A stretch of DNA of 64,000 nucleotides from an uncultured Alistipes sp. (GTDB lineage: Bacteria > Bacteroidota > Bacteroidia > Bacteroidales > Rikenellaceae). The translations under genes and the position numbers were made by a program. Below the pieces are notes generated by a model. It had not been told where the DNA came from and did not search any database. It saw only the letters and a list, made by a program, of their open reading frames with translations. The stretch covers positions 186,001 through 250,000 of the forward strand of contig CALUMQ010000029.1 of assembly GCA_944321765.1 (NCBI GenBank). The letters are read 5' to 3'. Shown here in pieces: positions 36,165-45,228 of this stretch. Every line of letters starts with the position of its first letter. Position 1 is the first letter of the stretch.

Positions 36165-37706
36165 ATGAAGAAACTCATCAAACATCTGGCTCTCTCCATT
36201 CCGACACTGATCCTCTCCGTATCCTGCGGAGCCGACCGTCTTCCCCGGAGCCTGGTTCCCGACCGTCCGAGCAAAGCCCCCGACTACTTCTGCACGTGGA
36301 ACCTTCAGGGGTACGTATGCAGCTGCTCTTCGAACGAGGCACAACGTGAAGCCCTCAACGAACGCAATCTCTTCGGGAATGGCTCCTGCGAAAACTGGCT
36401 CGAAGCCTTTCCCGAAATACGTATGGATCTGGATTTCGTCATGGACGACTCGTGGGACATTCCCCAGGGACAGAACGCCCCGTCAAACAATCCGTATCTC
36501 GGAACCGTGATCCTCGACACGACACGCTTCCCCTCCTACGTCGGTTCCCCGGCTCAACGACTCGGCAAACTGGTACGGGACGTCAAAAATAAGGGCTGGC
36601 GCGGACTCGGAGGATGGATCTGCGCCCAGGAGCCGGAAGGTCGCGGCATCACCGATACGGCAGCCTTCTGGAAAGCCCGTCTGCAGGAGGCCGACTCCGC
36701 AGGATTCACCTACTGGAAAGTCGACTGGGGGACTCAGGCACGGAACGGCCAATGGCGCAGAATGATCTCGGAGCTCGGACGCGAATACGCCCCCGGCCTT
36801 TGGATCGAACATGCCCTTGACGAGCGGTTCATCGCATTCAGCGACGTCTACAGAACCTACGACGTCGAGAACGTCATCAGTCAGCCGACAACCATTCAGC
36901 GTGTGGCCGACATGCTTGCCTATCAACCTGAATCCGACGCCCGGGCGATCGTCAACTGCGAGGACGAGCCCTATATCGCCGCAGGACTTGGGTGCGCAAT
37001 CGGTGTCATGCGCCACCAGTTCACCGGAAACTTTCCCGACGGACTGCAGGATTTCGCTTTTCCGCCCGTCGGCCGCAACATCAAGATGCGTCGCGACGAG
37101 GTGATACGCGGCGTAAGGTGGCATCGAATTGCCGAACCCTTCGGCGTCGGCGGCGAATACAAAGTAGACCCGAACAAACTGGAGGATGCGTGGATCCTCG
37201 ACGACCGTGAAACCTGGTACTATTGGGGTGAAGGCCGTCAGAAGGGAGATACGCTCCGCGCAGCTGCTCCGGCCCGTGTCAGCCGGGGACTTCAACTCCC
37301 CGAGACCATCGGCGAGACCGGTCCCGACAGACCGTATCTGCTGGCATCGCGCTATCCCAACGGTGCCGTAGCCATCGCCGCCATCGGCCGTGGACTCGGG
37401 CGTCAATACATCAGCGTCCCGGTCAATGTCGAGCAGGTGCTTCCCGACTGGGAGTATCCGATCGGCATCTTCGGACGATTCGGAAGCCTGACACTCGTCT
37501 TTCCGAACCTTCCCGAAGCGAACAAACTCGTCGTACTGGGACAGGACCTCGCGGCGGATTCCGCGGTAAACATCACACGCCAAGTCATCATCGACGGCAA
37601 CAAACTGATTCTTTCGCAGGAGCTCATCGACAAAATCGGTCGGCAGAAGGTCTCCCCGAACGATAAGTCGGATCCGGGACTGGTCATCCGGATCTTCGAA
37701 AAATAA
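36165..37706 (+). CDS. Clan GH-D-like (GH27/GH36-related) lipoprotein
   Basis: 513 aa lipoprotein (lipobox SVSC, C21). A TIM-barrel layout resembles clan GH-D: MDDSWDIPQG early, GWRGLGGWICAQEP, then FTYWKVDWGTQ, whose Asp is in the nucleophile position of alpha-galactosidase-type enzymes. DVENVISQPTTIQRVADML and IVNCEDEPYIA follow, with a C-terminal beta domain (EYPIGIFGRFGSLTLVF). It does not have a clear GH27, GH31 or GH36 signature and may be a new or poorly described family. ATG 36165 starts the signal peptide. 15 nt before the GH97 fusion gene. Confidence 0.6.
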   Translation: MKKLIKHLALSIPTLILSVSCGADRLPRSLVPDRPSKAPDYFCTWNLQGYVCSCSSNEAQREALNERNLFGNGSCENWLEAFPEIRMDLDFVMDDSWDIPQGQNAPSNNPYLGTVILDTTRFPSYVGSPAQRLGKLVRDVKNKGWRGLGGWICAQEPEGRGITDTAAFWKARLQEADSAGFTYWKVDWGTQARNGQWRRMISELGREYAPGLWIEHALDERFIAFSDVYRTYDVENVISQPTTIQRVADMLAYQPESDARAIVNCEDEPYIAAGLGCAIGVMRHQFTGNFPDGLQDFAFPPVGRNIKMRRDEVIRGVRWHRIAEPFGVGGEYKVDPNKLEDAWILDDRETWYYWGEGRQKGDTLRAAAPARVSRGLQLPETIGETGPDRPYLLASRYPNGAVAIAAIGRGLGRQYISVPVNVEQVLPDWEYPIGIFGRFGSLTLVFPNLPEANKLVVLGQDLAADSAVNITRQVIIDGNKLILSQELIDKIGRQKVSPNDKSDPGLVIRIFEK

Positions 37707-37721
37707 AAATCCCGAATTTGC

Positions 37722-40601
37722 ATGAAAAATCCATATCGAAGAATCTTGCTGTTACCGCTGTTGCTTCTGACCTGCACTGTCAGCGCCAAAGAGTATCGAA
37801 TAGTCTCGCCGAACGACAAACTGGCGGTAACGGTCGACGTACACGACGGGGAACTCTCATACGACGTAACCTACAAAGGCCGGCCCGTATTGACAAATGC
37901 CCCGCTGTCGATGCATTTCAGCAACGGCATCGTGGCCGGGCACAACATGCGTGTGCGCAGCAGCCGCATCGTTGAGGCCGACGACGTAATCACTCCGGTC
38001 GTGCCGCAGAAACGCAGCCGGATAGCGGATCATTATCGACAGCTCGAGCTTCGCACCGCAGATGACTACTCGGTGCTCTTCAGAGTCTATGACGACGGGA
38101 TGGCCTATCGTTTTGCGACGCGCTTCACCGATTCCGTGCGGGTTGAGACCGAACAGGTCGAGTATACCTTCGACAGCCGTTGCAGGGTCCATTGCGGGTT
38201 GGAAAGCAGCATGTTCACCCATCAGGAAGCGCACTATCGGCCGATCGAACTCTCCGCGTTGCGCGACTCGATGATCGCGGCGCCTCCCATGATCGTTACC
38301 CTCAACGATGGGATTCGCGTTCTGCTCACCGAGTCAGATCTGGAGCACTACGCCGGCATGTATTATACCTCGGACGGTCAGGGAACGATCCGCGCCCGCT
38401 TTCCGAACTACGTGACGAAAACCGTCCAGCCGCGGGACCGCGACATCCGACCGGTCGAACGGGCCGACTACATAGCTCGCACCAACGGAACTCGCGACTA
38501 TCCGTGGCGCGTGATGATCGTCACGGACCGGGACTCGGCACTGGCCGAGAGCGACATGGTCTACAAACTGGCCTCGGAGTCACGTCTCGACGACACGTCA
38601 TGGATCCGGCCCGGCAAAGTCGCCTGGGACTGGTGGACCGCCTCCCGGCTCTATGACGTTCCCTTCCGCTCGGGAGTCAACACCGAAACCTACAAGGCCT
38701 ATATCGACTTCGCGGCACAATATGGATTGGAATACATCATCATCGATGAAGGATGGTATGATCTGAGCGATCTGATGAAGGTCCAACCCGGTATCGACAT
38801 TGAGGAACTATGCGCCTACGGAGCATCGAAAAATGTAGGTATCATTCTGTGGACCACCTGGACGGCTCTCGATGCCAAGGCGGAGGAGGCCATGAGTCGT
38901 TTTGAACGGTGGGGTGTCAAGGGTATCAAGATCGACTTCATGCAGCGCGACGATCAGTGGATGGTCGAATGGTACTACAAGACTGCGGAGCAGGCTGCAC
39001 GCCACAAGTTGCTGGTGATGTACCACGGGTGCTACCATCCTACAGGCCTGCAGCGCACCTTCCCCAACGTGATGACCTTCGAGGCCGTCAAGGGTCTGGA
39101 GAACATGAAGTGGTCCGAACTCCCCGATCCGGAGCACAATGCCACGCTGCCCTTCACGCGCATGGTGCAGGGGCCGATGGATTATACACCCGGAGGCATG
39201 GACAACGTGCATGCCAGGGAGTTCAAGATCCGCTACCACACCCCTCAGACGATCGGCACCCGCGCCCATCAGCTGGCGCTCTACGTAATTTTCGAGAGCC
39301 CGCTGCAGATGCTGGCCGACACCCCGACAGCCTACGAAAAGGAACCCGTCTCGATGGCCTTTCTCGAGAAGGTCCCCAGCGTCTGGGACCAGACCCGGGT
39401 GATCGACGGAAAGATCGGCGAGTATATCGTCACGGCCCGCCGTTCGGCTCAGGAGTGGTATCTGGGAGCCATCACCACCGAGGCCCGGACATGCGATGTG
39501 GCACTCGACTTCCTCGAGCCCGATACGGAATACGAGGTGACCTGCTGGCAGGACGGTCCGAACGTCGACGTACATGCCCGCGACGTGGAGCGCAAGCGTT
39601 TTCGCGTCCAGCAGGGCGACTCCCTCAAGATTGACATGCATACCGGAGGCGGATACGCGGCCATCGTACGCAAGGTGAGACCCGAGTACGTTTTCACGGT
39701 GAAGGTGCTCGTCGACACGCCCACGCTCGAACAGATCGGAGGCATGAATCTCTTCAAGGCCCGGCTGTCGAAACAGTTCGAACGCATCAACCGTGCGTTC
39801 AACCGACCCGGGTATTTCGACGCCGACTACCGCTTTGTCGTTGACCTCGATGCCGTGGAGCTCTACGAAGGCAACTCCCGGAAGTACACCTCCTATCCTC
39901 ACCCCGATCATGATTACATGATCGTCATGGACGGTGTAAACAACTACGGAGAAGACGGCGGAGGCGGCTGGTACGGAGAGAACCAGACCATCTACCACTT
40001 CTGGATCAAGGACGAGAAGGGCAGCGACCTGCTCGACACCCGGGCATCCGACGGCGTGATCCACGAATTCGGGCATGCCCGTGGAGTCCCCGATGTCTAC
40101 GCGATGACCGTCAAGGCCGAGAAGAACCCCATCAACGGGGAGGGCTTCGGGGCCGTCCGGTCGATCATGAACTACTGCTACGGAGAAACCCACTGGTGCC
40201 CTTACTCATGCAACATCATCAACTACACGAAGGGAGAAATGGCCGACATCAACCGTCTGATGTCAAAGAACTATCCGGCACGCTTCATCGTCAAGGCACG
40301 CGACGCTGCAGGGCATCCGATCAGGAACGCCACGGTAAAGACCTATCCTGTCGGCTGGTACGAGTTTGACGTAAAAACCACCCCGGCCTACACCGGAACG
40401 ACCGATAAAACCGGAACGTATCTCTTCGACGGAAATCCGTTCGCTCCCTCGATCGACGGTTGGGGTGCGCTGGCTCCGCTCTTCCTCATCGAGGTAACCG
40501 CTCCGGACGGACATAAGGGCTATGTATGGCTGCCAATGTATGAGGTTCACTTCGCCGGATACAATGACTCGGGCGATTACGTCATGAACGTAACGATATG
40601 A
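37722..40601 (+). CDS. GH97 alpha-galactosidase-type enzyme fused to a metzincin-like metalloprotease
   Basis: 959 aa secreted protein (signal to about residue 22). Residues about 23-645 are a full GH97: N-terminal beta-sandwich, (beta/alpha)8 barrel with EYIIIDEGWYD and GIKIDFMQRDDQ. D405 sits in the nucleophile position of the retaining alpha-galactosidase-type branch, not the inverting SusB branch. Then TVKVLVDTPTLEQ opens a metalloprotease-like module with the zinc motif HEFGHARGVPD (H781, E782, H785, D791) and a Met-turn RSIMNY, the metzincin pattern with Asp as third ligand. A C-terminal Ig-like domain (about 870-959) follows. Fusion is certain from the open frame; activities are inferred. 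Confidence 0.83.
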   Translation: MKNPYRRILLLPLLLLTCTVSAKEYRIVSPNDKLAVTVDVHDGELSYDVTYKGRPVLTNAPLSMHFSNGIVAGHNMRVRSSRIVEADDVITPVVPQKRSRIADHYRQLELRTADDYSVLFRVYDDGMAYRFATRFTDSVRVETEQVEYTFDSRCRVHCGLESSMFTHQEAHYRPIELSALRDSMIAAPPMIVTLNDGIRVLLTESDLEHYAGMYYTSDGQGTIRARFPNYVTKTVQPRDRDIRPVERADYIARTNGTRDYPWRVMIVTDRDSALAESDMVYKLASESRLDDTSWIRPGKVAWDWWTASRLYDVPFRSGVNTETYKAYIDFAAQYGLEYIIIDEGWYDLSDLMKVQPGIDIEELCAYGASKNVGIILWTTWTALDAKAEEAMSRFERWGVKGIKIDFMQRDDQWMVEWYYKTAEQAARHKLLVMYHGCYHPTGLQRTFPNVMTFEAVKGLENMKWSELPDPEHNATLPFTRMVQGPMDYTPGGMDNVHAREFKIRYHTPQTIGTRAHQLALYVIFESPLQMLADTPTAYEKEPVSMAFLEKVPSVWDQTRVIDGKIGEYIVTARRSAQEWYLGAITTEARTCDVALDFLEPDTEYEVTCWQDGPNVDVHARDVERKRFRVQQGDSLKIDMHTGGGYAAIVRKVRPEYVFTVKVLVDTPTLEQIGGMNLFKARLSKQFERINRAFNRPGYFDADYRFVVDLDAVELYEGNSRKYTSYPHPDHDYMIVMDGVNNYGEDGGGGWYGENQTIYHFWIKDEKGSDLLDTRASDGVIHEFGHARGVPDVYAMTVKAEKNPINGEGFGAVRSIMNYCYGETHWCPYSCNIINYTKGEMADINRLMSKNYPARFIVKARDAAGHPIRNATVKTYPVGWYEFDVKTTPAYTGTTDKTGTYLFDGNPFAPSIDGWGALAPLFLIEVTAPDGHKGYVWLPMYEVHFAGYNDSGDYVMNVTI

Positions 40602-40624
40602 TCCGGCATGACAAAACGGATATG

Positions 40625-40656
40625 GATCGGTCTCTTCTTGAGGCCGATCTTTTTTT
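40625..40656 (+). terminator. Rho-independent terminator closing the PUL
   Basis: Stem GATCGGTCTC / GAGGCCGATC (one G-U pair) with a TTCTT loop, followed by seven T. 23 nt after the GH97-metzincin stop, it marks the 3' end of the PUL transcript. Confidence 0.88.
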
Positions 40657-40784
40657 CGTAGCGGCACTCGAATCCCGCCAAAACTCCGATCCACTCCCGC
40701 CAAACTTCTGGCAACGGATGACATCCGGAACCGTTCCGACATGAAAACGACCTTTTTTGCAACCCAACTGCACACTTTTCTTCG

Positions 40785-40792
40785 TACTTTTG
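40785..40792 (+). promoter_or_regulatory. -7 promoter element (TACTTTTG) of the efflux operon
   Basis: TAnnTTTG match, 36 nt before the adaptor ATG at 40829. Confidence 0.6.
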
Positions 40793-40828
40793 GCGTGCAA
40801 AAAATCGATACAAACTCAAATTGATACC

Positions 40829-42052
40829 ATGAAGAGATTAACCATCTTTGCCGGAGTGCTCGGAGCATTGTTTATGATCTCGTGTCACGGGCACGCCGCA
40901 CATGACGGTCATGACGAACATGCCGAGCATGTGGACCATGTAGACCTTGCGGACCACGATCATGGTCACGATCACGAACACGAGGCGCAGGAGATGCACG
41001 AACACGAAGCGGAACCGACGCCGGGCCATACGGACGAGATCGTGCTGAGCGCCGACAAGGCCCGCGCGGCAGGCGTCATCACGGAGACGGTCTCGGCGGG
41101 TGAATTCCGAAGCGTCATTCCCGCCAGCGGCGTCATCCTCCCGGCGGCGAACGACGAGGCCACGCTGGTTGCCTCGGTGCCGGGTGTCGTGGCCTTCACG
41201 CGTCCGCTGGCGGAGGGCTCCACCGTCGATGCCGGAGAGCGGCTATTCACCATCTCGTCGGAGAATCTGCAGGACGGAGATCCGACCGAACGTGCCGCCG
41301 TCGCCTACGAAACGGCCAAGAAGGAGTACGACCGCGCCTGCAGCCTCATCAAGGACCGCATCATCTCGGAGAAGGAGTTCAATACGGCCAGGAGCAACTA
41401 CGAAACGGCAAAAATCGCCTACGAAGCCGTTGCGAGGGCAAAGACCGCAAAGGGCGTTGCCGTCGTCAGCCCCATGAGGGGCAGCATGACGGCATGTCTG
41501 GTCAAGAGCGGTGACTACGTCTCCGTCGGGCAGCCGCTGGCACGCCTGTCACGCAACGCACGCCTCTATCTGAAGGTCGACGTCCCCGAGCGCTACTACC
41601 CCTCGCTCAGGCAGGTCGTCGCCGCCAAGTTCAAACCCTCCTACACCGACCGGGTGTACGACACGGAGCAGATGGGCGGACGTCTGCTGGCTGTCGGCAA
41701 GTCCGCAGCCAACACCTCGGGATACGTACCCGTGACGTTCGAGATGAACGCCGATGACGGGATGCTTCAGGGTGCTTTCGCCGAGGTCTATCTGCTCGCC
41801 GGGCAGCGGCAGAATGTCATCAGTCTGCCCGTCTCCGCCATCACCGAGGAGCAGGGCGTCCACTACGTCTACCTGCAGCTGGACGAGGAGTGCTACCGGA
41901 AGCAGGAGGTGCGGCTCGGCGACTCCAACGCCGAGCGGGTGGAGATCGTCCAGGGGCTGAAGGGCGGCGAACAGGTCGTCACGCAGGGCGCCATCCACGT
42001 CAAACTCGCCTCGGCCAGCAACATGATCCCGGCTCATACCCACAACCACTAA
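40829..42052 (+). CDS. RND efflux periplasmic adaptor (CzcB/CusB-like) with His-rich N-terminus
   Basis: 407 aa membrane-fusion lipoprotein (lipobox MISC, C19). Residues about 20-70 contain about fifteen His interspersed with Asp/Glu, a likely metal-binding sensor or chaperone segment. The HlyD-type body follows: barrel-sandwich hybrid (ATLVASVPGVVAFTRPLAEG), alpha-hairpin (about 130-195) and beta-barrel. It should bridge the inner-membrane pump and the outer-membrane factor encoded next. The His tail indicates a divalent metal substrate such as Zn, Co, Ni or Cu, but the metal is not determined. ATG 40829 starts the lipoprotein signal. Confidence 0.88.
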   Translation: MKRLTIFAGVLGALFMISCHGHAAHDGHDEHAEHVDHVDLADHDHGHDHEHEAQEMHEHEAEPTPGHTDEIVLSADKARAAGVITETVSAGEFRSVIPASGVILPAANDEATLVASVPGVVAFTRPLAEGSTVDAGERLFTISSENLQDGDPTERAAVAYETAKKEYDRACSLIKDRIISEKEFNTARSNYETAKIAYEAVARAKTAKGVAVVSPMRGSMTACLVKSGDYVSVGQPLARLSRNARLYLKVDVPERYYPSLRQVVAAKFKPSYTDRVYDTEQMGGRLLAVGKSAANTSGYVPVTFEMNADDGMLQGAFAEVYLLAGQRQNVISLPVSAITEEQGVHYVYLQLDEECYRKQEVRLGDSNAERVEIVQGLKGGEQVVTQGAIHVKLASASNMIPAHTHNH

Positions 42053-42064
42053 TCCGCTGCCGCC

Positions 42065-45000
42065 ATGCTGAACAGAATTATCCGATTCTCGCTGCAGAAC
42101 CGTCTGCTGGTGCTGGTTGCGGCGGTGGTGCTGGTCATCGCGGGCTCCTACACGGCACATCATGCCGAGGTGGATGTCTTCCCGGACCTGAACGCCCCCA
42201 CGGTGGTGGTCATGACCGAAGCCAACGGAATGGCCGCCGAGGAGGTTGAGCAGCTGGTCACCTTTCCGATTGAAACGGCGGTCAACGGGGCCACGCATGT
42301 ACGCCGCGTACGCTCTTCGTCCACAACGGGTTTCTCGGTCGTATGGGTGGAGTTCGACTGGGATACGGACATCTATCTGGCCCGCCAGATCGTTTCGGAA
42401 AAACTCGCCACGGTCGGCGACGACCTGCCCGACAACGTGGGCAAGCCGACTCTGGGTCCGCAGTCCTCGATTCTGGGCGAGGTGCTGATCGTCGGTCTCA
42501 CGGCCGACAGCACCTCGATGCTCGACCTGCGCACGATTGCCGACTGGACCATCCGTCCGCGCCTGCTCTCGACGGGCGGCGTGGCGCAGGTGGCCGTACT
42601 CGGCGGCGACATCAAGGAGTATCAGATCCTGCTCCACCCCGAGAAGATGAAGCACCTCGGGGTCGGACTCTCCGAGGTCCTCGCCGCAACCGAACAGATG
42701 AACCAGAATACGAACGGCGGCGTGATCTACGAATACGGCAACGAATACATCGTCCGCGGCGTAGTCTCGACGGACGACGTGGCGCAGATTGCAGCGTCCG
42801 TGGTCAAGGACCGCGCCGGACGCCCCGTCACGCTGGCCGACATCGCCGACGTGAAGATCGGCGCGCAGCAGCCCCGGCTGGGCGTCGCCTCGGAGCGCGG
42901 GAAGCCCGCTGTCCTGCTGACCGTGACCAAACAGCCGAACACCGGCACCATCGAACTGACCGAACGGCTGGAAGCGGCACTGAAGGACGTGCAGCGCAAC
43001 CTTCCGCCCGACGTACACGTCTCGACCGACATCTTCCGCCAGTCGCGCTTCATCGACAGCTCGATCGAGAACGTCAAGAGCTCGCTGTACGAAGGCGCCA
43101 TCTTCGTGGTTCTCGTGCTGTTCCTCTTCCTCGCCAACGTGCGGACCACCGTGATTTCGCTCGTGACGCTGCCGCTATCCCTGCTCGTATCCCTGCTCGT
43201 GCTCCACTACCTGGGACTGAGCATCAACACCATGAGTCTGGGAGGTCTGGCCATTGCCATCGGATCGCTGGTCGACGATGCCATCGTCGACGTGGAGAAC
43301 GTCTGGAAACACCTGCGCGAAAACCGGATGCTGCCCCCCGAGGAGCGCAAACCCGTTCTGGAGGTCGTCTTCAACGCCTCGCGCGAGGTGCGCATGCCGA
43401 TTCTGAACTCCACGCTGATCATCGTCGTGAGCTTCATGCCGCTCTTCTTCCTGAGCGGCATGGAGGGACGCATGCTCATTCCGCTGGGTATCGCCTTCAT
43501 CGTCGCACTCTTCGCCTCAACGGTCGTGGCCCTGACGCTGACACCGGTGCTCTGCAGCTACCTGCTCGGCAAGAAGATGGAGCACGGAGGCGTTCCGAAG
43601 GAGGCCTTTCTCGCCGTGTGGCTGAAGAAGCACTACCAGAATGCCCTTGTGTGGGCGCTGGCGCACAAGAAGACCGTCGTGGGATGCACCCTGGCGCTGT
43701 TCATCGCGGCGGTAGGGCTCTTCTTCACCCTGGGGCACAGCTTCCTGCCCGCCTTCAACGAAGGGTCGTTCACCATCAACGTCAGCTCGCTTCCGGGCAT
43801 CTCGCTCGAAGAGTCCGACCGCATCGGCCGGCAGGCGGAGGAGCTGCTGCTTTCGATCCCCGAGATCAAGACCGTTGCGCGGAAAACCGGCCGCGCCGAA
43901 CTGGACGAACATGCCCTGGGTGTCAACGTCTCCGAAATCGAGGCTCCCTTCGAGCTCGACGGACGTTCGCACCGGGAGCTGCTCGACGACGTGCGTCAGA
44001 AGCTCTCGACGATCGTCGGGGCGAACATCGAGATCGGACAGCCGATCAGCCACCGCATCGACGCCATGCTGAGCGGTACGCAGGCCAGCATCGCCATCAA
44101 GCTCTTCGGCGACGACCTGAACCGCATGTTCACGCTCGGCAACCAGATCAAGGAGGCCATCCGCACGGTGGACGGCATTGCGGATCTGAACGTCGAGCAG
44201 CAGATCGAGCGTCCGGAGCTGAAGATCATTCCCAAACGCGAGGTACTCGCGCGATACGGCATTCCGCTCGCGGATTTCAACCGCTTCGTGGCCGTCAACA
44301 TGGCGGGAGAGACCGTTTCGCAGGTCTACGTCGACGGCAAGAGCTTCAACCTGGTGGTGCGCGCCGACGAGAAGAACCGCGGCAAGGCGGAACGCATCCG
44401 CGACCTGATCATGGACTGCCCCGACGGACGGAAGGTGCCGCTGGCCGAGGTTGCCGACGTTGTCTCCTCGACGGGCCCGAACACCATCAACCGCGAGAAC
44501 GTCAAGCGCAAGATCGTCATCTCGGCCAACACCAGCGGCCGGGACCTGCGCAGCGTGGTCAATGAGATCCGGCAGCGCATCGACGCACAGATCACCCTTC
44601 CCGAAGGGTATCACGTCGAGTACGGAGGTCAGTTCGAGAGCGAGCAGAGCGCCAGCCGCATCCTGCTGCTCACCTCCCTGCTGAGCATCGTGGTGATCTT
44701 CCTGCTGCTCTACATGCAGTTCAGGAACGCCATGGAGAGCGGCGTGATACTGCTCAACCTGCCTCTGGCGCTGATCGGCGGCGTCTTCGCCCTGCTGCTC
44801 ACCTCCGGAGAGGTCAGCATCCCGGCCATCATCGGATTCATCTCCCTGTTCGGCATCGCCACGCGCAACGGCATGCTGCTGATCAACCGCTACAACCTGC
44901 TGCGCGAGGAGGGACACTCCCTGCGGGAGAGCATCCTGACGGGGTCACTGGACCGTCTGAACCCCATTCTGATGACGGCACTGACCTCCGCCCTGGCACT

Positions 45001-45178
45001 CATTCCGCTGGCGCTGCGGGGCGACCTGCCGGGCAACGAGATCCAGAGCCCGATGGCGAAGGTCATCCTGGGAGGTCTGCTCACCTCGACCTTCCTGAAC
45101 GCCTTCATCATCCCGATCATGTACGAATGGCTGAACCGCAAGGGACGGATCCGTAAAAACGACCTGCCCGAAGCATGA
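42065..45178 (+). CDS. Heavy-metal efflux RND pump (CzcA/CusA family)
   Basis: 1037 aa proton-driven inner-membrane pump of the HME-RND family with twelve membrane helices. N-terminal IIRFSLQNRLLVLVAAVVLV, porter domain phrases FPDLNAPTVVVMTEANGMA and LLSTGGVAQVAVLGGDIKEYQI, and TM4 GSLVDDAIVDVENVWKHL carry the proton-relay acidic residues. The periplasmic and C-terminal parts are complete. It starts 12 nt after the adaptor gene. Its stop overlaps an in-frame ATG (45175) of the next gene's reading frame. Confidence 0.92.
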   Translation: MLNRIIRFSLQNRLLVLVAAVVLVIAGSYTAHHAEVDVFPDLNAPTVVVMTEANGMAAEEVEQLVTFPIETAVNGATHVRRVRSSSTTGFSVVWVEFDWDTDIYLARQIVSEKLATVGDDLPDNVGKPTLGPQSSILGEVLIVGLTADSTSMLDLRTIADWTIRPRLLSTGGVAQVAVLGGDIKEYQILLHPEKMKHLGVGLSEVLAATEQMNQNTNGGVIYEYGNEYIVRGVVSTDDVAQIAASVVKDRAGRPVTLADIADVKIGAQQPRLGVASERGKPAVLLTVTKQPNTGTIELTERLEAALKDVQRNLPPDVHVSTDIFRQSRFIDSSIENVKSSLYEGAIFVVLVLFLFLANVRTTVISLVTLPLSLLVSLLVLHYLGLSINTMSLGGLAIAIGSLVDDAIVDVENVWKHLRENRMLPPEERKPVLEVVFNASREVRMPILNSTLIIVVSFMPLFFLSGMEGRMLIPLGIAFIVALFASTVVALTLTPVLCSYLLGKKMEHGGVPKEAFLAVWLKKHYQNALVWALAHKKTVVGCTLALFIAAVGLFFTLGHSFLPAFNEGSFTINVSSLPGISLEESDRIGRQAEELLLSIPEIKTVARKTGRAELDEHALGVNVSEIEAPFELDGRSHRELLDDVRQKLSTIVGANIEIGQPISHRIDAMLSGTQASIAIKLFGDDLNRMFTLGNQIKEAIRTVDGIADLNVEQQIERPELKIIPKREVLARYGIPLADFNRFVAVNMAGETVSQVYVDGKSFNLVVRADEKNRGKAERIRDLIMDCPDGRKVPLAEVADVVSSTGPNTINRENVKRKIVISANTSGRDLRSVVNEIRQRIDAQITLPEGYHVEYGGQFESEQSASRILLLTSLLSIVVIFLLLYMQFRNAMESGVILLNLPLALIGGVFALLLTSGEVSIPAIIGFISLFGIATRNGMLLINRYNLLREEGHSLRESILTGSLDRLNPILMTALTSALALIPLALRGDLPGNEIQSPMAKVILGGLLTSTFLNAFIIPIMYEWLNRKGRIRKNDLPEA

Positions 45179-45228
45179 ATCCGACGATCCGATCTGTCGG
45201 GAAAAACACATCAAAAGCGACACACATC

